Below, piece after piece: positions 31,344-39,788 of a stretch of DNA of 64,000 nucleotides (positions are counted from its first letter, which is position 1; the number at the start of each line of letters is the position of its first letter). Location: the NCBI RefSeq assembly GCF_019355935.1, contig NZ_CP079925.1, positions 2,418,001 to 2,482,000 on the forward strand. The letters run 5' to 3'. Below the pieces are notes generated by a model. That model was not told where the DNA came from and did no database searches. It was given only the letters and a program-made list of their open reading frames with translations. This DNA comes from Comamonas sp. Y33R10-2. GTDB lineage: Bacteria > Pseudomonadota > Gammaproteobacteria > Burkholderiales > Burkholderiaceae_C. The translations under genes were made by a program, and so were the position numbers.

Positions 31344-32515
31344 GCACCGCCAACAACAACGCCGTAATCCTGCCGGGAGCCACTCTCGGCGTGCTCGGCG
31401 GCGGCCAGCTAGGCCGCATGTTTGCGCACTCCGCGCAGGCCATGGGCTACTTCACCGCCGTGCTGGACAAAGACGAAACCAGCCCCGCCGGTTTGGTCAG
31501 CCACCACCACATCCGCACCGGTTACGAAGATGCGCAAGGCTTGGCAGAACTGGCCCAGCTGTGCGCCGCTGTGACCACTGAGTTTGAGAACGTGCCCGCC
31601 GGCAGCCTGAACAAGCTCGCTGAGAGCCTGCCCGTATCGCCCGCCGGCTCTGCGGTGGCGATTGCCCAAGATCGTCCTGCAGAGAAGGCCCACTTTGTGA
31701 AGTGCGGCGTGCCCTGCGCGCCTTACGCCGTGATCGAAACGCCTGCGCAACTGGCCGCCGTCAATGACGCGCTGCTGCCCGGCATCTTGAAGACGGCCCG
31801 CATGGGCTACGACGGCAAGGGCCAGATCCGCGTCAAAACCCGCGAAGAGCTGGTTAAAGGCTGGGCTGAGCTGGGCAACGTGGCCTGCGTGCTAGAAAAA
31901 ATGCTACCGCTGGCACACGAATGCTCGGTCATCGTGGCGCGTGGTCGTGACGGCAGCATCGTCAACCTGCCCGTGCAGCGCAATCTGCACCGCGACGGTA
32001 TTTTGGCCGTGACCGAGGTTTACGAAGGAAATCTGCCTGCAGTCCAAGTAGAACAAGCCATAGCCGCTGCAAAATCTGTAGCGCAAGGCCTGAACTACGT
32101 AGGCGTGCTATGCGTAGAGTTCTTTGTGCTGGAAAACGGCCAGCTCGTGGTCAACGAGATTGCACCGCGCCCGCACAACAGCGGCCACTACAGCCAAAAC
32201 GCGCTGGATGTGTCGCAGTTCGACCTGCAAGTGCGCTGCATGACCAATCTGCCGCTGGTGCAACCGCGCCAGCACAGCGCCACCATCATGCTGAACCTGC
32301 TGGGCGACCTGTGGTTCAAGAATGGCAATGCAGCTGCGGCTCCGGCGTGGGACCAAATTCTGGCTCTGCCCGGCGCCCATCTGCACCTGTACGGCAAGGT
32401 CGATGCCAAGCGCGCCCGCAAGATGGGCCACTTGAACATCACTGCTGCCACGCCCGAAAAAGCGCGTGAAACCGCTTTGAAGGCCGCTGAAATTCTGGGC
32501 ATCGCGCCCTTCTAA
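31340..32515 (+). CDS. purK: 5-(carboxyamino)imidazole ribonucleotide synthase
   Basis: ATP-grasp enzyme that carboxylates AIR to N5-CAIR, feeding PurE. It has 391 residues. It has [13 protein letters not shown] near 12-24, TTEFENVP near 77, [12 protein letters not shown] near 150-160 (ATP-binding loop) and [14 protein letters not shown] near 270 (metal and nucleotide site). It follows purE and is followed 9 bp later by the Sua5-type gene; the three are probably one operon. Confidence 0.97.
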   Translation: MSTANNNAVILPGATLGVLGGGQLGRMFAHSAQAMGYFTAVLDKDETSPAGLVSHHHIRTGYEDAQGLAELAQLCAAVTTEFENVPAGSLNKLAESLPVSPAGSAVAIAQDRPAEKAHFVKCGVPCAPYAVIETPAQLAAVNDALLPGILKTARMGYDGKGQIRVKTREELVKGWAELGNVACVLEKMLPLAHECSVIVARGRDGSIVNLPVQRNLHRDGILAVTEVYEGNLPAVQVEQAIAAAKSVAQGLNYVGVLCVEFFVLENGQLVVNEIAPRPHNSGHYSQNALDVSQFDLQVRCMTNLPLVQPRQHSATIMLNLLGDLWFKNGNAAAAPAWDQILALPGAHLHLYGKVDAKRARKMGHLNITAATPEKARETALKAAEILGIAPF

Positions 32516-32524
32516 GGAAGCATT

Positions 32525-33523
32525 GTGATTTTGGATGGAACGCTGGACGCCTCGGTACAAGCTGCTGCTGCGGCCTTGCAACAAGGCCAACTGCTGGGCC
32601 TGCCCACCGAGACGGTTTACGGTCTGGCCGCAGATAGCGACAACGACGCTGCCGTGGCGCAGATCTTTACCGCCAAAGGCCGCCCGGCCAACCATCCACT
32701 CATCGTGCATGTGGCAGACGCTGACGCCATCACCCGCTATGCCAAGCAAGTACCGGTCTTTGCCCAGCAATTGATCGACGCTTTCTGGCCCGGCCCGCTG
32801 ACCCTGATCCTGCCACGCCTGCCCCATGCCGCCAAGGCCTCCACCGGCGGCCAGAACAGCGTGGGCCTGCGCTGCCCCTCGCACCCGGTGGCGCATGCCG
32901 TGCTGCTGGCCTGCCAGCAGTTGACGCCGCCGGTGTGGGGCGTATCGGCCCCCAGCGCCAACAAGTTTGGCCGCGTCAGCCCCACCACGGCAGAGCATGT
33001 GGCCACCGAGTTTGGTGACGACCTGCTGGTGCTGGACGGCGGCGCTTGCGAAGTCGGCATTGAATCAACCATCATCGACTGCACGCGCGGCGTGCCCGTG
33101 CTGCTGCGCCCCGGCTCCATCACACGTGACGATATTGAACGCGCCTGCGGCATGAAGCCGCTCTCAAAAGAAGAGCTTTCAGTCAATACACCACGTGCAT
33201 CTGGAACGCTTTTGGCACATTACGCACCCAATGCCAAGGTGCGTTTGATGGACGCCAAGCAGCTGCAATCCGCGCTCGATATTTTGGGCAAAGATGGCAA
33301 GAACATTGCCGTTTACCACCGCAGCGCGTTGAAGTCGGCATCCCCCGCCATTCATCTGCGCGCCATGCCCCAGCAGGCGCTTGGCACTGCCCGCGAGCTG
33401 TTTGGCACGCTGCGCGACTTTGACGAAATCGGCGCCCAACTGATCTGGATTGAAACCCCGCCCGACACCGCAGACTGGGAAGGCGTGCGCGACCGCTTGC
33501 AACGCGCAGCGGCCGCTGGCTGA
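32525..33523 (+). CDS. Threonylcarbamoyl-AMP synthase, Sua5 type
   Basis: Makes threonylcarbamoyl-AMP, the first step of the t6A tRNA modification. The 332-residue protein has the YrdC domain (GLPTETVYGLAADS near 26-39, KGRPANHPLIVHV near 55-67, SAPSANKFGRVSPTTAEHV near 140-160) and a C-terminal Sua5 domain of about 120 residues after a linker. That makes it the long Sua5 form, not the short TsaC. The start is GTG at 32525 with AAGGAAG upstream. The t6A partner TsaB is encoded at 41374. Confidence 0.94.
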   Translation: MILDGTLDASVQAAAAALQQGQLLGLPTETVYGLAADSDNDAAVAQIFTAKGRPANHPLIVHVADADAITRYAKQVPVFAQQLIDAFWPGPLTLILPRLPHAAKASTGGQNSVGLRCPSHPVAHAVLLACQQLTPPVWGVSAPSANKFGRVSPTTAEHVATEFGDDLLVLDGGACEVGIESTIIDCTRGVPVLLRPGSITRDDIERACGMKPLSKEELSVNTPRASGTLLAHYAPNAKVRLMDAKQLQSALDILGKDGKNIAVYHRSALKSASPAIHLRAMPQQALGTARELFGTLRDFDEIGAQLIWIETPPDTADWEGVRDRLQRAAAAG

Positions 33524-33545
33524 GAACCGTCTTAGCTAATTTCCC

Positions 33546-33629
33546 AATAAAGATACAAGTTTTTATTCGTTTTCTTTATTAGCCATCCTCTCTAACCTTG
33601 GCTGCTTCAAAGCAATCTCTAAGGTTAGA
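33546..33629 (+). promoter_or_regulatory. Palindromic AT-rich upstream region and SD-covering hairpin
   Basis: Two inverted repeats precede the operon. AATAAAGA (33546-33553) pairs with TCTTTATT (33573-33580) in an AT-rich stretch that looks like an activator binding site (CysB/LysR-type is a guess). TCTAACCTT (33591-33599) pairs with AAGGTTAGA (33621-33629). The second arm contains the AAGG ribosome binding site for the ATG at 33632, so a hairpin would hide it. Confidence 0.55.
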
Positions 33630-33631
33630 TC

Positions 33632-34648
33632 ATGGCAACCCGTCGCGACGCGCTTGGCAAGCTTCTCTCCATCAGTGCTGCATCTTTAGGCTTGGCCGCT
33701 TGCTCCCGCTCCGATCAGCAAGCCAGCAGCGAGTCGAGCACCACCGCAAAAAACACCAAGGTCGTCCCCTTCAACTACCCGGACAACCCGTCATTCGACC
33801 TGATTTATCTGGCCGACCGACTGGGCTACTTTGAAGGCAGCTCCACCCGTCCCAACTACGTGGGCAAAGTGGCTGCGCCGCAAATTATTCCACTGGTAGG
33901 CACAGGCGACATTCACTTTGGCGCACGTATGGTGCCGCTGGTCATCTCCGCCATTGCCGCAGGTGCTGACATGAAGGTTATTGCCGCTGGCAGCAAGACA
34001 CTGCAAGAAGCCCCGCACATGAAGTATTTTGTGCGCAAGGACTCTGGCATCCGCACCCCCAAAGACTTGGAAGGCAAGACCATCGGTTTCAACAGCTTTG
34101 GCGCTTGCGCTGAGTTTGTCTCCAAAACCTATTTCCGCGAACATGGGGCTGACGTCACCAAGATCAACTTCTTGGTCGTACCCGACAACCAAAACGAGCA
34201 GGCGGTGCTGGGCCGCAATGTCGATTTAGCCATCATCCACCCGCCCCATTCTGGCGGTGCAGAGGCCAACCCTGAGTTGCTGCGCCTGTGGAGCGACTAC
34301 GACCTCGATCGCGGTCTGGGCGGTATGTCTCCGTATAGCGTGAACGGTAAATTTGCACGCGAGAACCCGCAAGTCGTGCGCGACGTGGTTACCGCCATTG
34401 CCAAAGCGGGCAACTGGGTCAACACCCACACCGATGAAGCTCGCCAGTACACAGCTGAACGGCTGGGCATGGATCTCAAGCATGTCGAGCGCTACGCCTA
34501 TGTGGACGACCAAATCATCACCGAACCACCCATTCAGTACTACATCGACATTCTGGAGCGCGAAGGCAAGCTAAAGCCCGGCAAAGTCGCCGTCAAAGAT
34601 GTGTACACCAACGAGTACAACATCTTCGCCAAAGGTTCTGTCGCATGA
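33632..34648 (+). CDS. ABC importer substrate-binding lipoprotein (sulfonate/nitrate/taurine type)
   Basis: Periplasmic binding protein of the NMT1/SsuA-like family, 338 residues. It has a twin-arginine signal (MATRRDALGKLLSISAASLG) with a lipobox LAAC, so it is probably a Tat-exported lipoprotein anchored to the membrane. The mature part has FDLIYLADRLGYFEGS, a typical opening of sulfonate/thiamine/nitrate-binding proteins, and GRNVDLAIIHPPH near 200. It is the first gene of a five-gene operon; context points to an organosulfur compound as ligand, which is inference. Confidence 0.88.
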   Translation: MATRRDALGKLLSISAASLGLAACSRSDQQASSESSTTAKNTKVVPFNYPDNPSFDLIYLADRLGYFEGSSTRPNYVGKVAAPQIIPLVGTGDIHFGARMVPLVISAIAAGADMKVIAAGSKTLQEAPHMKYFVRKDSGIRTPKDLEGKTIGFNSFGACAEFVSKTYFREHGADVTKINFLVVPDNQNEQAVLGRNVDLAIIHPPHSGGAEANPELLRLWSDYDLDRGLGGMSPYSVNGKFARENPQVVRDVVTAIAKAGNWVNTHTDEARQYTAERLGMDLKHVERYAYVDDQIITEPPIQYYIDILEREGKLKPGKVAVKDVYTNEYNIFAKGSVA

Positions 34649-35532
34649 GCCAGCCCACGATCAAGAACGCCATCAAGATTCAAGCGCGGAATGTGGGCAT
34701 GGATTTCGCCATTGCCGACGAGCGCGGTCGCAAGCAGCAAATCTCAGCGCTGCAAGACTTCAACCTCGACATTCGGAATGGCGAGTTTTTCACCATTTTG
34801 GGTCCCTCGGGCTGCGGAAAATCGACCTTTCTCAATGTGCTGGCCGGGCTGGCGCGCAAGACCAGCGGCAGCATCCACATTGACGGGCAAGAAGCCAGCG
34901 GCATCAACCGCGAGCAAGGAGTTGTCTTCCAAGGCTATGCGCTCTTTCCTTGGCGCACGGTGCTAGAGAACATCGAAGTCGGTTTAGAGATTCGCAAAGT
35001 CGCCAAACGCGAACGCCGAGAAACGGCCGAGCATTTTGTCAATCTGGTGGGGCTGGACGGCTTCGGCCACCGCTACCCGCATGAGCTGTCAGGCGGCATG
35101 CGCCAGCGCGTGGCTATTGCCCGCTCACTCGCATATTCGCCCAGCCTGCTGCTGATGGACGAGCCTTTTGCCGCACTAGATGCGCAAACGCGCGAGATTT
35201 TGCAGTCCGAATTGCTGCGCATTTGGGAGCAGCAAAAGACCACCATCGTCTTCATCACCCACAGCTTGGACGAGGCAATCTTCCTGTCTGACCGCATTGC
35301 CGTGATGACGCACCGCCCCGGTCGCATCAAAGCCACCCTAGACATACCGCTTGCGCGCCCGCGCCCTGCCGAGGTGCGCCATTCCGCCGCCTTTGTGCAA
35401 TTGCGCGAAAAAACGTGGGAGGTACTGCGCGACGAGGTGGCTTTTGCCAGCGGCCACCACCAGCAACCGCTGGCACCGCTGCTACCCACCGCACCCGACT
35501 TCAATTTGGCCTTGCGAGGATTTGCCATATGA
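34645..35532 (+). CDS. ABC importer ATPase (SsuB/TauB-like)
   Basis: ATPase subunit energising the importer, 295 residues. Walker A GPSGCGKST near 53-61, Q-loop VVFQGYALFPWRT near 93, signature LSGGMRQRV near 149 and Walker B LLLMDEPFAALD near 169 are all present. It belongs to the taurine/sulfonate/nitrate subfamily (SsuB/TauB). The start overlaps the stop of the binding-protein gene by 4 bp (ATGA), and its own stop overlaps the permease start likewise. Confidence 0.93.
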   Translation: MSQPTIKNAIKIQARNVGMDFAIADERGRKQQISALQDFNLDIRNGEFFTILGPSGCGKSTFLNVLAGLARKTSGSIHIDGQEASGINREQGVVFQGYALFPWRTVLENIEVGLEIRKVAKRERRETAEHFVNLVGLDGFGHRYPHELSGGMRQRVAIARSLAYSPSLLLMDEPFAALDAQTREILQSELLRIWEQQKTTIVFITHSLDEAIFLSDRIAVMTHRPGRIKATLDIPLARPRPAEVRHSAAFVQLREKTWEVLRDEVAFASGHHQQPLAPLLPTAPDFNLALRGFAI

Positions 35533-36362
35533 GCCAATTGGCCTCCCCCCAGACATCAAGCTCCACCGTGAGCCAACCCAAGCAAAAGTTTTGGGTTTTC
35601 AGCCTCCTATGGTTAGAGCGCACGGCTTGCGTGCTCCTATTTTTTGCGATTTGGGAGTTCTTGCCACGGGCGGGCATCGTCAACTCAGCCTTTCTCAGCC
35701 CACCCACAGATGTCGTCATCGCCATTGCCGATTTGATTCAAAGCGGCCAGCTCAACAAGCACATCGCAGCCAGCTTGCAGCGCTCGCTATCAGGCTTGTT
35801 GCTGGCGATTGTGGTGGGCGTAGGACTTGGGCTTTTAATGGGCGTGGTGCGGCGATTCGAGGCGTTTCTCGACCCCTTGCTTCAGCTCTTTCGACAGGTC
35901 TCGGCGCTGGCCTTGTTCCCGGTGTTTCTGCTGTTTTTCGGCATTGGTGAGACCTCCAAAATCGCCATCATTTTCTGGGCCGCTTTCTGGCCTGTGCTGC
36001 TCAACACCATCAGCGGTGTCAAGCAGGTTGAGAAACTGTTGATTCACTCGGCCCTGTCTATGGGAGCCTCTCAGCGCTTCATTTTTTTCAAAGTCATCTT
36101 GCCTGCAGCAGCGCCCTCCATCTTTACAGGCATACGTTTGGCTGGGGCCTATTCCATCACCGCTTTGGTGGCTGCTGAGATGATTGGATCACACGCGGGC
36201 TTGGGCTTTCTGACACTGAACTCGCAAGAGATCTTCCAAATCCCCAGCATGTACGCAGGCATTGTTTTGCTGGCGCTTTTAGGGCTGGCTCTGAACTATG
36301 TACTGGCCTTGCTAGAAAAGCGACTAACGCGCTGGCGCAGTGGGCTGGAGTTCCATGAGTAA
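35529..36362 (+). CDS. ABC importer permease (SsuC/TauC-like)
   Basis: Inner-membrane subunit of 277 residues with about six membrane helices and the EAA-type loop LLIHSALSMGASQRFIFFKVILPAAAPS near 170-197, which is split by a conserved Gly. This is the pattern of SsuC/TauC permeases. It starts with MSQLASPQTSSS; the ATG at 35529 overlaps the ATPase stop by 4 bp. Its own stop overlaps the next gene by 8 bp, showing that the fourth gene belongs to the unit. Confidence 0.92.
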   Translation: MSQLASPQTSSSTVSQPKQKFWVFSLLWLERTACVLLFFAIWEFLPRAGIVNSAFLSPPTDVVIAIADLIQSGQLNKHIAASLQRSLSGLLLAIVVGVGLGLLMGVVRRFEAFLDPLLQLFRQVSALALFPVFLLFFGIGETSKIAIIFWAAFWPVLLNTISGVKQVEKLLIHSALSMGASQRFIFFKVILPAAAPSIFTGIRLAGAYSITALVAAEMIGSHAGLGFLTLNSQEIFQIPSMYAGIVLLALLGLALNYVLALLEKRLTRWRSGLEFHE

Positions 36363-37236
36363 GCAGCCCGCCAAGTCGCTATGGGAAACCAGTCTGCTAG
36401 GCCTACTGGCAGCAGTTGGAGGCTTGGCTTTTCTCTGGCCGTCGCTGCCAGCTCACCCCAGCAATGCAGCCCCTGGCCACGTGCTGCTGCAAGCCCAAGC
36501 AGCGGGTGTGCTCAGAGTAGCTATGCGAAGATACTCCCGCCCCTCGTTGCCCAGCGATCCACTGCCACCTGAGCCCGACAGCTATGACGAAGCTCTGGCC
36601 AATTGGCTGGGGCAATTGCTCAACGTACCGATAGAAATCGCGTCCGCCGAAAAGGCAGATCTGGTGCTGGAAGGCATTGCCGAACAAGAGCTGCCATCCA
36701 GCGCGGCGAGCTATCTGCCTGAAGACTTGCAACTGCTCACCTTAAAGCAACAAACGCCCCAGTGGGTCCACATTGCCCCTGCTCAATGGCCCTGGCGTTC
36801 TTGGCTCAAAGCACTCGCGCCTAGCAACCAGCTCACCAACCATCCACAACCCACGGTTTGCATTGGCATCGGTCAGGCCTCGCTGAGTTCTTTGCAAGCC
36901 CACGGCCTGCAACCCATGCCAGCGGCTTCCAGCGTTCACGCCATCAGCGATTTTTTGGCTGGTAAATGCCATTTACTGGCGGAATCACCCAAGGTCATCA
37001 ACCGCCTTTTACAGCAAGGCAGTTGGCGCTTTTACGCCCCTTTGGGCAAAAGCTTTAGCCTGCCAGAGCCTGCGCTTATTCGCCTCAAGCAAAGCGATGC
37101 GCAATCGGCCCAATGGTTAGAGCGCGCAGTGAAGCAATGGCAGCGCAGTGGCCTACAACAGCGGGCACAAGACAGCCGCGTCAGCACGATTGCTCTAGAG
37201 GCTTCGCTGCTGGAAGACGGCGCTATTTGCCATTAA
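36355..37236 (+). CDS. Membrane-anchored, solute-binding-like protein in the importer operon
   Basis: The 293-residue protein has one N-terminal membrane helix (LLGLLAAVGGLAFLWPSLPA near 12-31). The rest is periplasmic, with weak likeness to family 3 solute-binding proteins: a GVLRVAMRRYSRPSLPSDPLP-type opening is split near residue 51, then SYDEALANWLGQLLNVPIEI near 75. The overlap with the permease gene implies co-expression. Its ligand and role are unknown; it may be a second sensor or scavenging subunit, or a substrate channel to the importer. I assign it by general pattern only. Confidence 0.7.
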   Translation: MSKQPAKSLWETSLLGLLAAVGGLAFLWPSLPAHPSNAAPGHVLLQAQAAGVLRVAMRRYSRPSLPSDPLPPEPDSYDEALANWLGQLLNVPIEIASAEKADLVLEGIAEQELPSSAASYLPEDLQLLTLKQQTPQWVHIAPAQWPWRSWLKALAPSNQLTNHPQPTVCIGIGQASLSSLQAHGLQPMPAASSVHAISDFLAGKCHLLAESPKVINRLLQQGSWRFYAPLGKSFSLPEPALIRLKQSDAQSAQWLERAVKQWQRSGLQQRAQDSRVSTIALEASLLEDGAICH

Positions 37237-37287
37237 TGCACTGCCCCGCAAGCACTCCGCCAGCACCCACTCCACACATTCATTTTT

Positions 37288-38457
37288 ATGTTCTCAAGTC
37301 ATTTCAACGACGCCCTCAGCGCTCTAGCAAAAACTGCTGCCCAACGTGACCGCCAAGGCGGTCATGCCGCCAAAGAAAAAGCCTTGCTGCGTGATGCAGG
37401 CCTGCTGCGCTTGGCCATTCCCGCCAAGCATGGCGGCGATGAGCGCAGCTGGCCCGATATCTACCGCCATGTGCGCGCCTTGGCTAATGTGGATAGCGCA
37501 CTGGCCCATGTGCTGGCGTTTCACCAGCTCCAAGTTGCCACGGTGCTGATCTATGGCACGTCCCAGCAGCAATGCACTTGGCTGCGCCGCACGGTGGACG
37601 AAAGCGGCTGGTGGGGCAATGCGCTCAACCCTCGTGATGCTCGGCTACAAGCCACGCCTTCACCCTCACAACTAAGCCAAGACGGCTATGTTTTGAATGG
37701 TCCCAAAGGATTTTGCTCTGGCACGCGTGGCTCGCATTACCTGACCGTTTCCGCACGAGTCAATAACCATGTACAGCCCGTTCTCGGCTTGCTCGAAACC
37801 GCCGCGCCGGGCATTTCCGTCAAAGACGATTGGAACCCCATGGGCCAGCGCCAAACCGATAGCGGATCGGTGCAGTTCACCCAGGTCAAACTGCCTTTAA
37901 GCGCTGTGATGCGCAGCGAGCATGCCGAAACCACGGCCTTTCACACGCTGCGCAATTGCTTGGCGCAACTGGTGCTGGTGAACCTGTTTGTGGGCGTGGC
38001 TCAAGGTGCCCGCAATCAGGCCCGCGACTATGCAATCGCCCATGTCAAACCATGGCAGGGCTCTGGAATTGAAAATGCGACCGATGACCCCTATCTGCTG
38101 CGCCGCATGGGCGAGATGCAGGCCCAAATTTCAGGCGCAGCGCTGATGGCAGACCATGCCGCCAGCCTGCTGCAAAACGCTTGGCAGCAGGGCGAAAGCT
38201 TGACCGCAGCAGGCCGCGCAGAAGTGGCCGTCGCAGTCTTTGAAGCCAAGGTCATGGCGCACCGCTGCACGCTGTTTGCGACGCAAGAAATGTTCGACGT
38301 TGTTGGCTCGCGTGGAACACATGCAGACCTCGGCTTTGACCGCTTCTGGCGCAATGTGCGCACCCATACTCTGCACGACCCGTTGGACTACAAGTTGCAA
38401 ACGCTAGGCCGCTGGGCCGTGCATGGGGAAGAGCCTTCAGCGCACAATTACAACTGA
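37288..38457 (+). CDS. Acyl-CoA dehydrogenase-fold flavin monooxygenase (SfnB/DszC-like)
   Basis: The 389-residue protein has an acyl-CoA-dehydrogenase fold: helical N-terminus, NGPKGFCSGTRGSHYLTV near 135-150 and C-terminal helical domain. The end, FWRNVRTHTLHDPLDYKLQ near 352-370, is the signature of the SfnB/DszC branch. Those enzymes use reduced flavin and oxygen on sulfur compounds (SfnB is linked to dimethyl sulfone use in Pseudomonas; DszC oxidises dibenzothiophene). Being last in the importer operon suggests it desulfurises the imported compound. A flavin reductase partner is not seen nearby. Confidence 0.85.
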   Translation: MFSSHFNDALSALAKTAAQRDRQGGHAAKEKALLRDAGLLRLAIPAKHGGDERSWPDIYRHVRALANVDSALAHVLAFHQLQVATVLIYGTSQQQCTWLRRTVDESGWWGNALNPRDARLQATPSPSQLSQDGYVLNGPKGFCSGTRGSHYLTVSARVNNHVQPVLGLLETAAPGISVKDDWNPMGQRQTDSGSVQFTQVKLPLSAVMRSEHAETTAFHTLRNCLAQLVLVNLFVGVAQGARNQARDYAIAHVKPWQGSGIENATDDPYLLRRMGEMQAQISGAALMADHAASLLQNAWQQGESLTAAGRAEVAVAVFEAKVMAHRCTLFATQEMFDVVGSRGTHADLGFDRFWRNVRTHTLHDPLDYKLQTLGRWAVHGEEPSAHNYN

Positions 38458-38481
38458 GGTGACTCCAACTGAAGTGGCAAA

Positions 38482-38503
38482 AAAACCGGGCCAAGGCCCG
38501 ATC
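38482..38503 (-). terminator. Intrinsic terminator after the GDSL esterase gene
   Basis: CGGGCC-AA-GGCCCG forms a short hairpin (38487-38500), and the minus-strand transcript continues GGTTTTTTTGCC. It lies 25 bp after the stop at 38528. On the plus strand the U-run is missing, so it mainly serves the leftward gene. Confidence 0.8.
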
Positions 38504-38527
38504 TTCATACCGCAGCACGAACGCGCC

Positions 38528-39682
38528 TCAAGGCAGCCAACCCTTTTTTTGCAGTGCAGCTTTCATGATGACGCTCATTTGCTCATGGCCGTATGGCGTG
38601 GGGTGGAAGGCGTTGGAGAACATATAGCTCTTCCACCAGTCGGCACCGGTTGCACCAGCAGGAGCATTCGTCGCAAGCTGGCTGGCAGCACAGTTGTAGA
38701 TGTCTGCGCCCACGCCCAGCACCGAGCACACAGGCAGCGTTGTATTGGCATAGCCATATTTACCAGGGTTGCTGACCTGATCCTTAAAGGAATCGTAGAA
38801 GTTCACCAACTCCACACTGGTTTCGCCCTTGACGGCCTCAGCCAGCGCGGTGTTAAAGGCCTGCACCCAGCCATTAAACACCTGAGCGAGCGTGGCGGCC
38901 ATTTCTGGCCCTGCATTGGTTTCAATCTGCTTTAAGACCGCTTTAAATTGCGGGGTCATCGTGATGGCTGGCACGTTCAATATCGCCACGCGCTTGGCAC
39001 CCTTGTCCAGCCATTGAGCCTTGAGCGATGCTGCCAGCAGCTTGGCCACGTTTTGCATATACAGTGCGCCCGCCTCAATCTGGCCTTTTTCGCCTTGCGC
39101 GAACAGGGCATCCAAGGTCGGTGCATCGATGGCCGAGGCCAAAAGCAACTTAAAGGGCTGAGCGTTGCTGCCCCTGAGCACAAAGTATTCCACCAGTGTG
39201 GCTGCATCGTTGGAGCCACCGGCTACCAGCAGTAAATCATCAGCCGTGACGCCCGCCGCGGCTGCATCCTTGAGCTGCTTGATGATGGATGTGGGCGTGG
39301 CAATCACATTGCCGCTTTTGTCATCTACCGGATTAATCTTCGCGCCGCCAATGGCGTAGTTGGTACAAGCCGCATCTTCGGTATAACCCGTCATGGCTGC
39401 AGAGCCACTGCGGTAATGCGGGCACAGATCGATCTTGTACTGGGCAGCAATGCGCTCAGCCCAGACCTTGTAGGGCTTGCCATCGGCATCATTGCCTTGC
39501 ACCGTGAATTTAAAGCCCAGCGTGCCGCTGTCTGAGAGGCTGTCGCCCACGACTTTCACAGACTTGATGGCTAAAGCAGGTGCAGGGGTAGGTGCTGGAG
39601 GCTCATCAGATCCGCCGCCACAAGCGGACATCAGACCTGCTGCGGCCAACATCATTGCCAAAAGTTTGAATTTGCTGGTCAT
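38528..39682 (-). CDS. SGNH/GDSL-family esterase lipoprotein
   Basis: Predicted secreted lipoprotein, 384 residues, with signal MTSKFKLLAMMLAAAGLMSAC and lipobox SAC. After a Pro-rich linker, the hydrolase motif VVGDSLSDSGTLGF near residue 44-57 carries the nucleophile Ser. The block III-like GGSNDAATL is near 150. The C-terminal FHPTPYGHEQM near 360 supplies the catalytic Asp/His equivalents, here His-x-x-x-x-x-His-type. The family cleaves lipid or carboxyl esters; the substrate is unknown. A terminator follows. Confidence 0.88.
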   Translation of the reverse strand: MTSKFKLLAMMLAAAGLMSACGGGSDEPPAPTPAPALAIKSVKVVGDSLSDSGTLGFKFTVQGNDADGKPYKVWAERIAAQYKIDLCPHYRSGSAAMTGYTEDAACTNYAIGGAKINPVDDKSGNVIATPTSIIKQLKDAAAAGVTADDLLLVAGGSNDAATLVEYFVLRGSNAQPFKLLLASAIDAPTLDALFAQGEKGQIEAGALYMQNVAKLLAASLKAQWLDKGAKRVAILNVPAITMTPQFKAVLKQIETNAGPEMAATLAQVFNGWVQAFNTALAEAVKGETSVELVNFYDSFKDQVSNPGKYGYANTTLPVCSVLGVGADIYNCAASQLATNAPAGATGADWWKSYMFSNAFHPTPYGHEQMSVIMKAALQKKGWLP

Positions 39683-39788
39683 CTCTCGCCTCCAAGTTCA
39701 CGGCCTATTTCTTGATGAGCAGAATTATCCAAGGCACCGCCGCTCTCAATATTGCAGTTTCAGCAAGCGATCGACGAATGCTCAAACA

